This document shows positions 31,669 through 41,766 of a stretch of 64,000 bases of DNA, piece by piece. The first letter of the stretch is position 1. Every line of letters starts with the position of its first letter. The translations under genes were made by a program, and so were the position numbers. The stretch comes from Rahnella victoriana (GTDB taxonomy: Bacteria; Pseudomonadota; Gammaproteobacteria; Enterobacterales; Enterobacteriaceae), in contig NZ_SJOJ01000007.1 of NCBI RefSeq assembly GCF_004330295.1, positions 62,001 to 126,000 of the forward strand. The letters are read 5' to 3'. The notes under the pieces were generated by a model. It ran no database searches and was not told the DNA's origin. It saw only the letters and a program-made list of their open reading frames with translations.

Positions 31669-32862
31669 ATGTCGTCGAAGAAAATTGAGACCGCGCTGGT
31701 CAGCGCCGGGCGGAATAAGAAATTCACCCAGGGTTCAGTGAATGCCGTGATCCAGCGCGCCTCATCGCTGGTGTTTGAAACCGTGGCAGATAAAAAACAC
31801 GCCACCGCCAACCGCGCCAACGGCGAGTTATTTTACGGACGTCGCGGCACGTTGACGCACTTCTCTTTGCAGGAAGCGATGGTCGAGCTGGAAGGCGGCG
31901 CGGGTTGCGCGCTGTACCCTTGCGGCGCGGCGGCGGTCAGTAATGCGGTGCTGTCGTTTGTCAGCAGCGGCGATCATATTCTGGTGGCCGGTTCAGCCTA
32001 CGAACCGACGCAGGATTTCTGCGAAAAAGTGCTGAAAAAACTCGGTGTATCCACCACCTATTTCCCGGCCCACCTCGGCGCGGAACTGGGTGCGCTGATG
32101 CAGCCCAATACCAAAGTGGTGTTCCTCGAATCACCGGGTTCCATCACCATGGAAGTCCCGGATATTCCGGCGATGGTGAGCGCCGTGCGTGCGGTCAATC
32201 CTGATGTCGTTATCATGATCGACAACACCTGGGCGGCGGGCATTTTGTTCAAAGCGCTGGAATTCGATATCGATATTTCGATTCAGGCGGGCACCAAATA
32301 TATCGTCGGCCATTCGGACGCCATGATTGGCACCGCCGTCTCTAACGCCCGTTGCTGGCCGCAACTGCGGGAACACTCGTATCTGATGGGGCAAATGGTC
32401 GACGCCGACACCGCTTACGTGGCAAGCCGGGGATTACGCACCATGGGCGTACGGCTGAAACAGCATGCAGAAAGCAGTATCCGCATCGCACAGTGGCTGG
32501 CAGAGCGCCCGGAAGTCGCAGTGGTCAATCATCCGGCATTACCCGGCAGCAAGGGCCATGAATTCTGGAAACGCGATTTCACCGGCAGCTGCGGTCTGTT
32601 CTCTTTCGTGCTGAAACAGCGTCTGAACAAACAACAGCTTTCCGACTACCTCGACCATTTTGAACATTTCAGCATGGCCTATTCCTGGGGCGGCTTTGAA
32701 TCACTGGTTCTGGCCAATCAGCCGGAAGAGATCCAGGCTATACGCCCGGCAGAAACCGTCGATTTCACCGGCACGCTGGTGCGGTTACACATCGGGCTGG
32801 AAAACTGTGACGACCTGATTGCCGATCTTTCAACGGCATTTGAACGGATCGCCGCCTCCTGA
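31669..32862 (+). CDS. metC: Cystathionine beta-lyase
   Basis: MetC cleaves cystathionine to homocysteine, pyruvate and ammonia in methionine synthesis. The 397 residues (395 in E. coli) show the Cys/Met-metabolism PLP pattern: [32 protein letters not shown] and the PLP lysine at Lys210 in [12 protein letters not shown]. In E. coli metC is directly divergent from exbB; here the TRAP operon separates them. I could not see convincing MetJ boxes (repeats of AGACGTCT) in 31540-31668. Confidence 0.96.
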   Translation: MSSKKIETALVSAGRNKKFTQGSVNAVIQRASSLVFETVADKKHATANRANGELFYGRRGTLTHFSLQEAMVELEGGAGCALYPCGAAAVSNAVLSFVSSGDHILVAGSAYEPTQDFCEKVLKKLGVSTTYFPAHLGAELGALMQPNTKVVFLESPGSITMEVPDIPAMVSAVRAVNPDVVIMIDNTWAAGILFKALEFDIDISIQAGTKYIVGHSDAMIGTAVSNARCWPQLREHSYLMGQMVDADTAYVASRGLRTMGVRLKQHAESSIRIAQWLAERPEVAVVNHPALPGSKGHEFWKRDFTGSCGLFSFVLKQRLNKQQLSDYLDHFEHFSMAYSWGGFESLVLANQPEEIQAIRPAETVDFTGTLVRLHIGLENCDDLIADLSTAFERIAAS

Positions 32863-33074
32863 CCGCTGAGATTGCGACACGCCGCGCAGATCGGTAAGGT
32901 ATCTGTCGGATTTTCATCCGCAGAATGAGAATAATCTGTAAGCTATCTATAGCTCCGGTGATTGTTGCCGGGGCACTCTGTCTTTTTCGCAGTAGCCTCA
33001 GATCAACGTCTTCAGACGCAAATCGCGGTACACTGCTCAGTGACAGTTTTTCATGAACAGAAACAGGACAGAAT

Positions 33075-33734
33075 ATGGCAGTTATTTGCGACATTTTTCA
33101 TGCGCTCTGGCAGCATGATTTCAGTATGCTCGCCGACCCGAAACTTCTCTGGGTGATTTACGCCGTCCTGTTTGCCACGCTGTTTCTCGAAAACGGGTTG
33201 CTTCCCGCCTCTTTCCTGCCCGGTGACAGCCTGCTGCTGCTGACCGGCGCGCTTATCGCCAAAGGCGTGATGAGCTTCGTCCCGACCCTGATTATTCTGG
33301 TTACCGCCGCCAGCCTCGGCTGCTGGCTGAGTTATATTCAGGGGCGATGGCTCGGACATACCCGTCTGGTCAAAGGCTGGCTGTTACAGCTACCGGCGCA
33401 TTATCATCAGCGGGCGCATCATATGTTTACCCAACACGGACTGATGGCGCTGCTGGTTGGTCGTTTTCTGGCCTTTATCCGCACCCTGTTGCCGACCATG
33501 GCAGGCATCTCCGGGCTGAACAATGCCCGCTTCCAGTTCTTTAACTGGCTGAGCGCCATCCTGTGGGTTGGCGTGGTGATCACCATCGGTTTCGCGCTGA
33601 GCCACATTCCGCTGGTCAAACGCCATGAAGATCAGGTCATGGCGGGGCTGATGATTTTACCGGTTCTGCTGCTGGTCATCGGTCTGGCTGGCGGGCTGGT
33701 GGTGATCTGGAAGAAACGCAAATGCCGCTTCTGA
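33075..33734 (+). CDS. yghB: DedA-family inner-membrane protein YghB
   Basis: The 219 residues equal E. coli YghB. DedA proteins are multi-helix membrane proteins needed for envelope integrity, proton-motive-force maintenance and probably lipid carrier flipping. Seen here are the family motif around [14 protein letters not shown], an acidic residue in [11 protein letters not shown], and [20 protein letters not shown] with conserved arginines. It follows metC as in E. coli and converges on yqhC, ten bases away. Confidence 0.93.
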   Translation: MAVICDIFHALWQHDFSMLADPKLLWVIYAVLFATLFLENGLLPASFLPGDSLLLLTGALIAKGVMSFVPTLIILVTAASLGCWLSYIQGRWLGHTRLVKGWLLQLPAHYHQRAHHMFTQHGLMALLVGRFLAFIRTLLPTMAGISGLNNARFQFFNWLSAILWVGVVITIGFALSHIPLVKRHEDQVMAGLMILPVLLLVIGLAGGLVVIWKKRKCRF

Positions 33735-33743
33735 GCCGCGGAC

Positions 33744-34682
33744 TCAGGCTTTAAACGCCACATCCGCCAGCGCCAGCACACCGGAACTCCCTTCGCGCAG
33801 GCGCGCCATCTCATCACTCGGCGTCACGCCAAAATAACGTTTAAATTCACGGCTGAATTGTGACGCGCTTTCGTAGCCGACCTGTAATGCCGCCACGCTG
33901 GCTTTCACGCCGTCAAAAATCATCAGCGTCCGCGCCCGGTGCAGACGGTAAGTTTTCAGGTACTGCAACGGCGAGGTGCTGGTCACTGCTTTGAAGTTAT
34001 GGTGAAACGCCGAAATGCTCATGTTCACTTCGCTGGCCAGCGCTTCCACGCTGAGGTTGTCGGCGTACTGCGCCTCAATGCGGCGCAGGGATTTGGCAAT
34101 CTGGCTGAAATGGGTATGACGGTTTACCAGCGCCTGCAACGCCCCGCCGTTCTCACTGGTGAGAATAAAGAACAGGATCTCGCGGATAATTTTCGGCCCC
34201 AGAATGCGGGCATGCAGCGGCTTATCCATCACATCCAGCAGGCGCTCGGTGGCACACAGAATATCGCCGTCCAGCACGCCGGAGTTGATGCCGGTTGACG
34301 GCTCTTTCTGGCGCACCACACTTTCGTCCCCCATATCCATCAGCAGATCCTGCAACATCAGGTTATCAATGCTGATCTGGATACCGGCCAGCGGCTCTTC
34401 CGGGCTGCTGAACGTCTCACATTCAAACGGCAGCGGCACGGTCAGCATCAGATAATTATGCGGATCATAGGAGAAGGTTTTCTTGCCCAGATAACCCACT
34501 TTGCGCCCCTGAAAGAGGATGACCACGCCGGGATTGTACAAAACCGGCTGACGCGGATGATAGCGCGTGGTGTACATCAGCGTGACCTGCGGCACCGCCG
34601 ACGGCGTGAGGTTTTTATCTCCGCTGAGTTGCGCGACCCGGTTTGCCATGCGGGCGCACAGGCTGTTCACGTTTTCCATCAT
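33744..34682 (-). CDS. yqhC: AraC-family transcriptional regulator YqhC
   Basis: In E. coli YqhC activates yqhD and dkgA in response to aldehydes such as glyoxal and furfural. The 312 residues have the AraC_N cupin-like domain (about 30-190, with YDPHNYLMLTVPLPFECET) and a C-terminal pair of helix-turn-helix motifs (about 210-300, with LSVEALASEVNMSISAFHHNFKAVTSTSPLQYLKTYRLH and VGYESASQFSREFKRYFGVTP). Tandem ATGs at 34682 and 34679 both follow GGAGCGG; the second has better spacing. An open frame to 34763 is rejected. It is divergent from the dehydrogenase gene it probably controls. Confidence 0.93.
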   Translation of the reverse strand: MMENVNSLCARMANRVAQLSGDKNLTPSAVPQVTLMYTTRYHPRQPVLYNPGVVILFQGRKVGYLGKKTFSYDPHNYLMLTVPLPFECETFSSPEEPLAGIQISIDNLMLQDLLMDMGDESVVRQKEPSTGINSGVLDGDILCATERLLDVMDKPLHARILGPKIIREILFFILTSENGGALQALVNRHTHFSQIAKSLRRIEAQYADNLSVEALASEVNMSISAFHHNFKAVTSTSPLQYLKTYRLHRARTLMIFDGVKASVAALQVGYESASQFSREFKRYFGVTPSDEMARLREGSSGVLALADVAFKA

Positions 34683-34711
34683 TCCGCTCCACACATTCAA
34701 TAAACTGGCAC

Positions 34712-34783
34712 TGATTCTGCCATAACCCCGTACTTTCCTACAGAGACAAGCAGAATCAGGCAAGACTCAGGCAGAATTGTGCA
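34712..34783. promoter_or_regulatory. Array of GCAGAAT half-sites, candidate YqhC operator
   Basis: GCAGAATCAGGCA (34750-34762) and GCAGAATTGTGCA (34771-34783) are direct repeats 21 bp apart, identical at 10 of 13 positions. An inverted copy, TGATTCTGC, lies at 34712-34720. Two helical turns between direct half-sites is the usual geometry of AraC-family operators. Naming YqhC as the binder is inference. The array lies about 30-100 bp upstream of yqhC and 200 bp upstream of the dehydrogenase gene. Confidence 0.5.
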
Positions 34784-34982
34784 TCATCCTGCTGTCCGTT
34801 TTCTCTTACAGTGGTGTTGCCTTCCGCAGGGGGACACACCTGCATAAATGCGATGAACTGCTAGTCTGTATGAACGCACTTTCATTCGCAGATCCTGACC
34901 GTGCTTCGGTCAACGATTCAATTTCCCGATAACGCCTTATTTCAATTCATGTTTCGCCTCACATCCCAATCTGGAGGATTGT

Positions 34983-36023
34983 ATGTCCGCACCCGTTGCT
35001 GCTGAAAATACGTTTAATGCCTGGGCCGCTGCCGGCCCGAAACAGCCGCTGGAAGCTTTCCCGTTTGATGCCGGTCCGATCGGTGATGAAGAAATCGAAG
35101 TGGCCATTGATTACTGCGGCGTCTGCCATTCGGATCTGTCGATGCTCAATAACGACTGGGGCATCACGCAATATCCGTTTGTACCGGGCCATGAAGTGGT
35201 CGGTAAAATCGTCAAAATCGGTCATCACGCGCAAAACAAAGGGCTGAAGGTCGGCCAGATTGTCGGCGTGGGCTGGAACCGTGGCAGTTGTATGCACTGT
35301 CACCCTTGTATGTCCGGCGATCAGCATCTGTGCCACGATGTGGAAGCCACCATTATCGGTCATCACGGCGGTTTCGCTGACCGCATCCGCAGCCACTGGG
35401 CGTGGGCGATCCCGCTGCCGGAAGGCGTGGATATCACCAGCGCCGGTCCGCTGTTCTGTGGCGGCATCACCGTCTTCAACCCGCTGCTGCAATTCGGCGT
35501 ACTGCCCACGCACCGCGTCGGCGTGGTCGGTATCGGCGGTTTAGGCCACATGGCGCTGCGCTTTCTGAATGCGTGGGGCTGCGAGGTCACCGCGTTTACC
35601 TCCTCACTGGCGAAACGTGATGAAGCCTTGTCACTGGGCGCGCACCGCGTGGTCGCCACCCGTGACAGTGAGGCGCTGAAGGACATTGCTGGTGAGCTGG
35701 ATTTCATCATGGTCACCGCCAATGCATCGCTGGACTGGGACGCCTTCATCGCCACGCTGGCACCGAAAGGCCGCCTGCACTTTGTCGGCGTGGTGCCGGA
35801 AGCCGTGCCGCTGCATGTGATGGCGCTGATCAGCAAACAGGCTCAGGTGTCCGGTTCACCTACCGGTTCCCCTTCACGTCTGGCCGACATGCTGGCGTTC
35901 TGCGCCCGTCATCAGATTGCGCCGCAGGTGGAGCACTTCCCGCTGAGCAAAATCAACGAGGCGGTAGAACACCTGCACGACGGCAAAGCGCGCTATCGCG
36001 TGATACTCGATATGAACGCATAA
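34983..36023 (+). CDS. Zinc-dependent alcohol dehydrogenase / aldehyde reductase, Ahr (YjgB)-like
   Basis: This 346-residue medium-chain dehydrogenase resembles E. coli Ahr and YahK of the cinnamyl-alcohol dehydrogenase group, which reduce many aldehydes with NADPH or NADH. The catalytic zinc ligands are in DYCGVCHSDL and PGHEVVG, the structural-zinc cysteines in CMHCHPCMSGDQHLC, and the nucleotide-binding loop is GIGGLGH. In E. coli the unrelated iron-type enzyme YqhD occupies this place between yqhC and dkgA, so the function seems preserved with a different enzyme. GGAGG precedes the ATG at eight bases. Confidence 0.9.
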   Translation: MSAPVAAENTFNAWAAAGPKQPLEAFPFDAGPIGDEEIEVAIDYCGVCHSDLSMLNNDWGITQYPFVPGHEVVGKIVKIGHHAQNKGLKVGQIVGVGWNRGSCMHCHPCMSGDQHLCHDVEATIIGHHGGFADRIRSHWAWAIPLPEGVDITSAGPLFCGGITVFNPLLQFGVLPTHRVGVVGIGGLGHMALRFLNAWGCEVTAFTSSLAKRDEALSLGAHRVVATRDSEALKDIAGELDFIMVTANASLDWDAFIATLAPKGRLHFVGVVPEAVPLHVMALISKQAQVSGSPTGSPSRLADMLAFCARHQIAPQVEHFPLSKINEAVEHLHDGKARYRVILDMNA

Positions 36024-36072
36024 GGATCTTCCGGGTCTATAAATACGTAGCCTGCTCAGCAAGATGCCGTTT

Positions 36073-36090
36073 CGTTAACTAGACTTAACG
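36073..36090. other. Short palindrome between the dehydrogenase gene and dkgA
   Basis: CGTTAA (36073-36078) and TTAACG (36085-36090) flank six bases including TAGACT, which could be a -10. It may be an operator or promoter element giving dkgA separate control. Evidence is limited to the symmetry. Confidence 0.3.
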
Positions 36091-36150
36091 TCAATCCCAA
36101 CATAGCGCCCGTGCATTCCGGCGGGCACTCTGCCCTGAAAGGAGAAACTC

Positions 36151-36975
36151 ATGGCAACGCAACCCATCATTAAACTTCACGATGGCAATCTGATGCCTCA
36201 GTTAGGACTTGGCGTATGGAAAGCCAGTAATCAGGAAGCCACCAGCGCGGTGAAAACGGCGATTGAAACCGGTTATCGCCATATTGATACCGCCGCCATC
36301 TACAAAAATGAGGAAGGCGTCGGCGAAGCCATTGCCGCTAACCTCGTGCCACGCGAAGAGCTGTTTATCACCACCAAACTGTGGAATGACGATCAGCTGA
36401 ATGCCCCACAGGCGCTGGAAACCAGCCTGAAAAAGCTGCGGACCGATTATGTCGATCTGTACCTGATCCACTGGCCGCAACCGGCGCAGGGCCATTATGT
36501 CGAGGCCTGGAAAGCCCTGCTGAAGCTGAAAGAGCAAGGTCTGGCGAAGAGTGTCGGCGTGTGTAATTTCCCGCTGCAGCATTTGCAGAAGCTGAAAGAT
36601 GAGACCGGCATTTTCCCTGTCGTGAATCAGATTGAGTTACACCCGCTGATGCAGCAGCGCCAGCTTCATGCCTGGAATGCCACGCACACCATCGCCACCG
36701 AATCCTGGAGCCCGCTGGCACAGGGTGGCGAAGGCGTATTTGATCAGCCGCTGATCCAGAAGCTGGCGGAGAAATACGACAAAACGCCTGCACAGATTGT
36801 CATCCGCTGGCATTTAGATAACGGGCTGATCGTGATCCCGAAATCGGTGACGCCAAAACGCATCCGTGAAAACTTCGACGTGTTTGATTTTAAACTGGAG
36901 AAGGAAGAACTGGCGGAAGTCACCAAACTGGACAAAGAACACCGTCTGGGGCCGGATCCGGAAAAAGGCCTGTAG
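36151..36975 (+). CDS. dkgA: 2,5-diketo-D-gluconate reductase A / methylglyoxal reductase
   Basis: DkgA is a cytosolic aldo-keto reductase that reduces 2,5-diketogluconate, methylglyoxal and related carbonyls with NADPH. The 274 residues (275 in E. coli) carry the catalytic tetrad: Asp46 and Tyr51 in YRHIDTAAIYKNE, Lys76 in TTKLW, and His107 in LIHWP. The cofactor-binding C-terminus shows IPKSVTPKRIRENFDVFDF. It follows the Ahr-like gene by 127 bp, so the two may be one YqhC-controlled unit. AAAGGAG precedes the ATG. Confidence 0.95.
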   Translation: MATQPIIKLHDGNLMPQLGLGVWKASNQEATSAVKTAIETGYRHIDTAAIYKNEEGVGEAIAANLVPREELFITTKLWNDDQLNAPQALETSLKKLRTDYVDLYLIHWPQPAQGHYVEAWKALLKLKEQGLAKSVGVCNFPLQHLQKLKDETGIFPVVNQIELHPLMQQRQLHAWNATHTIATESWSPLAQGGEGVFDQPLIQKLAEKYDKTPAQIVIRWHLDNGLIVIPKSVTPKRIRENFDVFDFKLEKEELAEVTKLDKEHRLGPDPEKGL

Positions 36976-36993
36976 GCTTTTACGCACGGTAAG

Positions 36994-37035
36994 CCATAAA
37001 ACAAAAACCCGCCGGAGCGGGTTTTTGTTTTATGG
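36994..37035. terminator. Perfectly palindromic bidirectional terminator of dkgA and ftsP
   Basis: A 19-bp perfect stem (36994-37012 with 37017-37035) has a four-base CGGA loop, a GC core and T-runs on both strands. It is placed between convergent genes. Confidence 0.93.
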
Positions 37036-37046
37036 GGACTTTGGGC

Positions 37047-38462
37047 TTACATCGACGGCTGAACCAGCATGTTCGCCGCAGAACCGCGGTCAGCCAGTTC
37101 CAGCGCGCCGCTGCGATAGACAAACGGGAAATGGTCGTACGACGGCTGATTGAAATACACCAGCAGTTCGACATCACCATCGACCCAGACCGTGTCTTTG
37201 AATCCGGCATCTTCCACCAGTGGCGCGGCGCCGTTGACGCTTTTCACCAGGAAGGACACGCCTTCGGCATGGAAGGTCTGCGGCATATCCGCGTGGATCG
37301 TCCAGCGTTCCCAGGTGCCTTGCTGCGCAGTCAGGTCAATGCGGTTGATGTCCCACAGCGCGCCGTTAATCCCCGGATCACTGTCGCCTAAACGGATGTC
37401 ACGGGTGCGGACAACATTGCCGGAGAGGATCTGATCGGCCAGCAAACGCATCGGCAGATTGTCGGTCACCAGCGGCAACAGGCCGGTCGGTTTCAGGGTC
37501 AGCACAATGGTCGACACCAGAATACTCGACGGCTCAAACAGGCCGCGCAGTCTGTCCATCACGCCTGCGGCTTCACCGGCAGTAATCGACACTTCTTCGC
37601 CCTGCGACATATCCACCAGCACTTCACGGCGTTCACCCGGCCCGAGCGACAGACGTTTTACCGTCATTGGCGCAGGCAGGAAACCGAGATCAGAGGCCAC
37701 GACGTGGAACGCGCGGTTGTCGGTCATGCTCAGTTCGTAACGACGGGCATTCGACGCATTCAGTAAACGCAGGCGCACCCAGCCGCGTGAAACCTCGACG
37801 AACGGGCTTTGTACGCCGTTGACCAGCATGGTGTCGCCAAAGAAACCGCCGGACGCGGGCGTGTCATATTGCGGTACACCGAAACCGTCCAGACGCTTGT
37901 CCTGAATGATGATCGGGAAGTCATCCACGCCGTAGTGATTCGGTAACGGCAGATTCTTGCTGACTTCATCCTCCACGATCCACATGCCCGCCAGCCCGTT
38001 ATAGACGTGCGGTGCCATACGGTTCGGCGTATTCGCGTGGTACCAGCAGGTGGCGGCAGCCTGACGGATAGGTAATACCGGCGACCAGTCGACACCCGGC
38101 TGCATCATGCGCGCGCCGCCGCCGGTCAGGGTGCCAGGCTCGAGCAAACCACTGACGGTCATGGAAACCGGTTCAGCCAGACGGTTGCTGTAGATCAGTT
38201 TTACGTCATCACCGCTGTGTACTTTGACGGTCGGGCCGAGGTACATGCCGTTGATGCCCCAGACCGGTGCTTTCGCGCCGCCGAGGAATGACCAGTGCGC
38301 GGCCTGCAACGTCAGAAACAGCGGTTGCCCGCGACGGGATTCCAGCAGCGGGGGAACAGGTAATGCCGGTTGCGAACCACTCGCTTCTGCTTTTAAAGGC
38401 AGAGCACCTGCGGCAAGAGCCACGCCGGAGGCTTGCAGGAACGAGCGACGACTGAGTGACAT
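37047..38462 (-). CDS. ftsP: Cell division protein FtsP (SufI), Tat-exported multicopper oxidase-like
   Basis: FtsP is a periplasmic protein that stabilises the divisome under stress. It has the three cupredoxin domains of multicopper oxidases but does not need copper. The 471 residues (470 in E. coli) open with a Tat signal, SRRSFLQ with Arg5-Arg6, and an AxA-type cut region near 43. The ATG at 38462 has GGAG upstream; an in-frame start 16 codons earlier would bury the Tat motif. It lies 75 bp after plsC on the same strand. Confidence 0.95.
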   Translation of the reverse strand: MSLSRRSFLQASGVALAAGALPLKAEASGSQPALPVPPLLESRRGQPLFLTLQAAHWSFLGGAKAPVWGINGMYLGPTVKVHSGDDVKLIYSNRLAEPVSMTVSGLLEPGTLTGGGARMMQPGVDWSPVLPIRQAAATCWYHANTPNRMAPHVYNGLAGMWIVEDEVSKNLPLPNHYGVDDFPIIIQDKRLDGFGVPQYDTPASGGFFGDTMLVNGVQSPFVEVSRGWVRLRLLNASNARRYELSMTDNRAFHVVASDLGFLPAPMTVKRLSLGPGERREVLVDMSQGEEVSITAGEAAGVMDRLRGLFEPSSILVSTIVLTLKPTGLLPLVTDNLPMRLLADQILSGNVVRTRDIRLGDSDPGINGALWDINRIDLTAQQGTWERWTIHADMPQTFHAEGVSFLVKSVNGAAPLVEDAGFKDTVWVDGDVELLVYFNQPSYDHFPFVYRSGALELADRGSAANMLVQPSM

Positions 38463-38537
38463 ATCTTCTCCATGAAAACAAAAGTGATGACCCGTCGCCA
38501 TCAATGGCAACGGGCATTAAATGACGTGTGATAACTT

Positions 38538-39275
38538 TTATTTTTTTGCGGCAGCTTCGCGTTGTGCGACTTCGGCATCCAGCTCAGCGATTTTATCCGC
38601 CATGATCTGACGACAATGCTCCGACAATTCGCGCAGGCGCTCTTTGGTGTATCCGCTGGTGTCGATCGGGGGCAGCATTTCGACAATCACCAGCCCGTTT
38701 GACCAGCGGTTCAGCTTCACCTTATTGCTGGTGTTCGACACGCAAATCGGCACGATCGGCACGCCGGCGGCAATCGCCGCATGGAACGCCCCGGTTTTGA
38801 ACGGCATCAGACCGCGGCCACGGCTGCGGGTGCCTTCCGGGAACATCCAGATCGACAGATTCTTTTTCTTAATCTGGCTGACCACCTGCGCGATAGTACC
38901 GTGCGCTTTGGCGCGGTTATCACGGTCAATCAGCAGGTTACCGGTTAACCAGTACAGCTGACCAAAAAACGGGATCCAGGCCAGACTTTTTTTGCCCACC
39001 GTCACTGTTCCGGGCATAACGACGGAAGAGGCCGTCACCATGTCGTAATTGTTCTGATGGTTGGCAATATAAATACAGTTGCCGTTATTCACGGCTTCTG
39101 CCGGAATACGTTTTTCGACGCGAAGGCCAAATACCGGTGCCAGACGACCAAACAGCTTACCGAAAGTCGACACATGTTTCGGGTTGCGCGGACTGAAAAG
39201 ACAATAGATGCAACCAAAAACACTGACCAGAATCGAGTAAACCACCACGATAATCAGACGCAAAATAAATAACAT
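38538..39275 (-). CDS. plsC: 1-acyl-sn-glycerol-3-phosphate acyltransferase
   Basis: PlsC makes phosphatidic acid from lysophosphatidic acid at the inner membrane. The 245 residues equal E. coli PlsC. The catalytic HX4D is His73-Asp78 in ANHQNNYD, the second motif is FPEGTRSRG, and residues 1-25 form a membrane anchor. It lies between parC and ftsP on the minus strand, as in E. coli. A terminator after parC suggests that plsC-ftsP start from their own promoter in 39276-39448. Confidence 0.97.
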   Translation of the reverse strand: MLFILRLIIVVVYSILVSVFGCIYCLFSPRNPKHVSTFGKLFGRLAPVFGLRVEKRIPAEAVNNGNCIYIANHQNNYDMVTASSVVMPGTVTVGKKSLAWIPFFGQLYWLTGNLLIDRDNRAKAHGTIAQVVSQIKKKNLSIWMFPEGTRSRGRGLMPFKTGAFHAAIAAGVPIVPICVSNTSNKVKLNRWSNGLVIVEMLPPIDTSGYTKERLRELSEHCRQIMADKIAELDAEVAQREAAAKK

Positions 39276-39441
39276 AACATCCTCTTAAAACTACAGCCGA
39301 AGCCGGTAAGAAACCTGTGCAGTTTCGCTCCCTGTGCGGTGAACTATTCTCAAGCCTCATTCAACACGGCACAACGGTTTTATTGCTACAAATGTAAAAT
39401 CTTTGCACTGCACAACAGTCTCAGGCCACTGAATTCCCTGA

Positions 39442-39470
39442 AAAGAGTTCAGGGCACAAATGTGCCCTGA
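39442..39470 (-). terminator. parC terminator
   Basis: TCAGGGCAC (39449-39457) pairs perfectly with GTGCCCTGA (39462-39470) around AAAT. The minus strand continues AACTCTTTT, a modest T-run. It sits 23 bp past the parC stop. Confidence 0.7.
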
Positions 39471-39492
39471 CTTTTACCGGTCAACAGCGGTC

Positions 39493-41766
39493 TTATTCTT
39501 CGCTGTCACCGCCACCGGTGCGGACAGGCGCATCGACTTCAACACGATCGATACGTTGCAGACCGCGTGGCAGAAGGGTTCCTTTACGGCCACGTTCGGC
39601 GCGGAATTTCTGCAGGTCTTCCGGACGGAGAACCAGTTTACGTTTACCGACATGCAAGGTGATCGACGTTTGCGGTGGCAGCACCAGCAGCCATTGCAGT
39701 TTATCTTCGCCGCTGGCTGCCTGTGCAGACGGAATTGAAACAATTTTATTACCTTTGCCTTTCGACAACTGCGGCAGATCGGCGACCGGGAACATCAGCA
39801 TACGGCCTGCGGCAGTGATCGACAGCAGCATGTCATCATCGCCATGCAGCTCCATTGGCGGGAAGGCTTTCGCATTCTCCGGCAAGGTGATCATCGCTTT
39901 ACCGGCACGGTTACGCGCCACTAAATCATTGAACGTACAGACAAAGCCATAACCCGCATCGGACGCCATCAGCAGTTTCTGGTCGTCCGCCGCCATCAGC
40001 ACATGTTCAATGGTCGCGCCCGGCGGCGGTGTCAGTTTACCGGTCAGCGGTTCACCCTGACCGCGCGCCGACGGCAACGTGGTCGGATCAAGCGCATAGC
40101 TGCGGCCGGTGGAGTCCATAAACACCACAGGCTGATTGCTCTTGCCTTTCGCCGCCGCACGGAAGCTGTCGCCCGCTTTGTAGCTCAGGCCGGAGGCATC
40201 AATGTCGTGGCCTTTGGCGCTGCGCACCCAGCCGGATTCTGACAGCACAATCGTGACCGGCTCGGACGGAATAAAATCGTGCTCGCTCATCGCTTTGGCT
40301 TCTTCGCGCTCAGTGATCGGCGAACGACGATCGTCACCAAAGGCTTCCGCGTCAGCCTGAATTTCTTTGCGGATCAGCGTGCCCAGTTTGCGTTCTGACG
40401 CCAGCAGCGCCTGCAACTGATCGCGCTCTTTTGCCAGTTCATCCTGCTCACCGCGGATTTTGGTTTCTTCGAGTTTCGCCAAATGACGTAATTTCAACTC
40501 GAGGATCGCTTCCGCCTGCGTGTCCGACAGTTCGAAACGCTGCATCAGCACCGGCTTCGGCTCATCTTCGGTACGGATGATGTGGATCACTTCGTCGATA
40601 TTGAGGAACGCGGTCAGCAAACCTTCGAGGATATGCAGGCGTTTCAGGACTTTATCGAGACGGTAGTTCAGACGGCGGCGTACCGTTTCGCGACGGTAAG
40701 CCAGCCATTCCGTAAGAATCTCCAGCAGCCCCTTAACCTGCGGACGGTGATCGAGCCCGATCATGTTCATGTTGATGCGGTAGCTGCGTTCCAGATCGGT
40801 GGTCGCGAACAGGTGGTTCATCACCTGATCCAGATCGATACGGTTAGATCGCGGCACCACCACCAGACGGGTCGGGTTTTCGTGATCGGATTCGTCGCGC
40901 AGGTCTTCCACCATCGGCAGCTTTTTGGCACGCATCTGGCTGGCGATTTGCTCCAGCACTTTCGCGCCGGACACCTGATGCGGTAAGGCGGTGATCACCG
41001 CACTGCCGTCTTCTTTATGCCACACCGCACGCATGCGCACCGAGCCTTTGCCCGATTCGTACATTTTGCGGATTTCGTGGCGCGGCGTGATGATCTCGGC
41101 TTCCGTCGGGAAATCCGGCCCCTGAACGAATTCCAGCAAATCTTCGAGCGAGCTGTTTGGCTTCTCCAGCAAGGCGACCGCAGCAGCAGCCACTTCGCGG
41201 ACGTTATGCGGCGGAATATCCGTCGCCATACCGACGGCGATACCGGTGGTGCCGTTGAGCAGAATATTCGGCAGACGCGCAGGCAGCATTTTCGGCTCCT
41301 GCATGGTGCCGTCAAAGTTCGGCACGTAATCCACCGTTCCCTGACCTAATTCGCGTAACAGCACTTCGGCATATTTTGACAGACGCGATTCGGTATAACG
41401 CATCGCGGCGAAGGATTTCGGATCATCCGGCGCACCCCAGTTCCCCTGCCCGTCAACCAGCGGATAACGGTATGAGAAGGGCTGTGCCATCAGCACCATG
41501 GCTTCGTAGCAGGCGCTGTCGCCGTGCGGATGGTATTTACCCAGCACGTCACCGACGGTACGCGCGGATTTTTTGAATTTGGCGTTATTACTCAGGCCCA
41601 GCTCGGACATCGCATAAATAATACGGCGCTGCACCGGTTTGAGCCCGTCACCGATAAACGGCAGCGCGCGGTCCATGATGACGTACATGGAATAGTTGAG
41701 ATAGGCGTTCTCAGTAAACGTGTGCAGAGCTAAACGCTCTGTTCCGTCATGAGTCATTTCGCTCAT
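39493..41766 (-). CDS. parC: DNA topoisomerase IV subunit A
   Basis: ParC breaks and rejoins DNA in topoisomerase IV, which unlinks daughter chromosomes; ParE supplies ATP hydrolysis. The 757 residues (752 in E. coli) have the active-site tyrosine at Tyr124 in [13 protein letters not shown]. The quinolone-determining region reads [13 protein letters not shown], with Ser84 and Glu88 in the sensitive form (Ser80 and Glu84 in E. coli numbering). The C-terminal beta-pinwheel domain is complete. parE lies 1.3 kb upstream on the same strand, with mdaB and ygiN between them in the opposite direction. Confidence 0.98.
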   Translation of the reverse strand: MSEMTHDGTERLALHTFTENAYLNYSMYVIMDRALPFIGDGLKPVQRRIIYAMSELGLSNNAKFKKSARTVGDVLGKYHPHGDSACYEAMVLMAQPFSYRYPLVDGQGNWGAPDDPKSFAAMRYTESRLSKYAEVLLRELGQGTVDYVPNFDGTMQEPKMLPARLPNILLNGTTGIAVGMATDIPPHNVREVAAAAVALLEKPNSSLEDLLEFVQGPDFPTEAEIITPRHEIRKMYESGKGSVRMRAVWHKEDGSAVITALPHQVSGAKVLEQIASQMRAKKLPMVEDLRDESDHENPTRLVVVPRSNRIDLDQVMNHLFATTDLERSYRINMNMIGLDHRPQVKGLLEILTEWLAYRRETVRRRLNYRLDKVLKRLHILEGLLTAFLNIDEVIHIIRTEDEPKPVLMQRFELSDTQAEAILELKLRHLAKLEETKIRGEQDELAKERDQLQALLASERKLGTLIRKEIQADAEAFGDDRRSPITEREEAKAMSEHDFIPSEPVTIVLSESGWVRSAKGHDIDASGLSYKAGDSFRAAAKGKSNQPVVFMDSTGRSYALDPTTLPSARGQGEPLTGKLTPPPGATIEHVLMAADDQKLLMASDAGYGFVCTFNDLVARNRAGKAMITLPENAKAFPPMELHGDDDMLLSITAAGRMLMFPVADLPQLSKGKGNKIVSIPSAQAASGEDKLQWLLVLPPQTSITLHVGKRKLVLRPEDLQKFRAERGRKGTLLPRGLQRIDRVEVDAPVRTGGGDSEE

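Noticed and set aside
40000-41700. Quinolone-resistance change in parC
   Set aside because: The Ser84 and Glu88 positions (Ser80 and Glu84 in E. coli) carry the sensitive residues.
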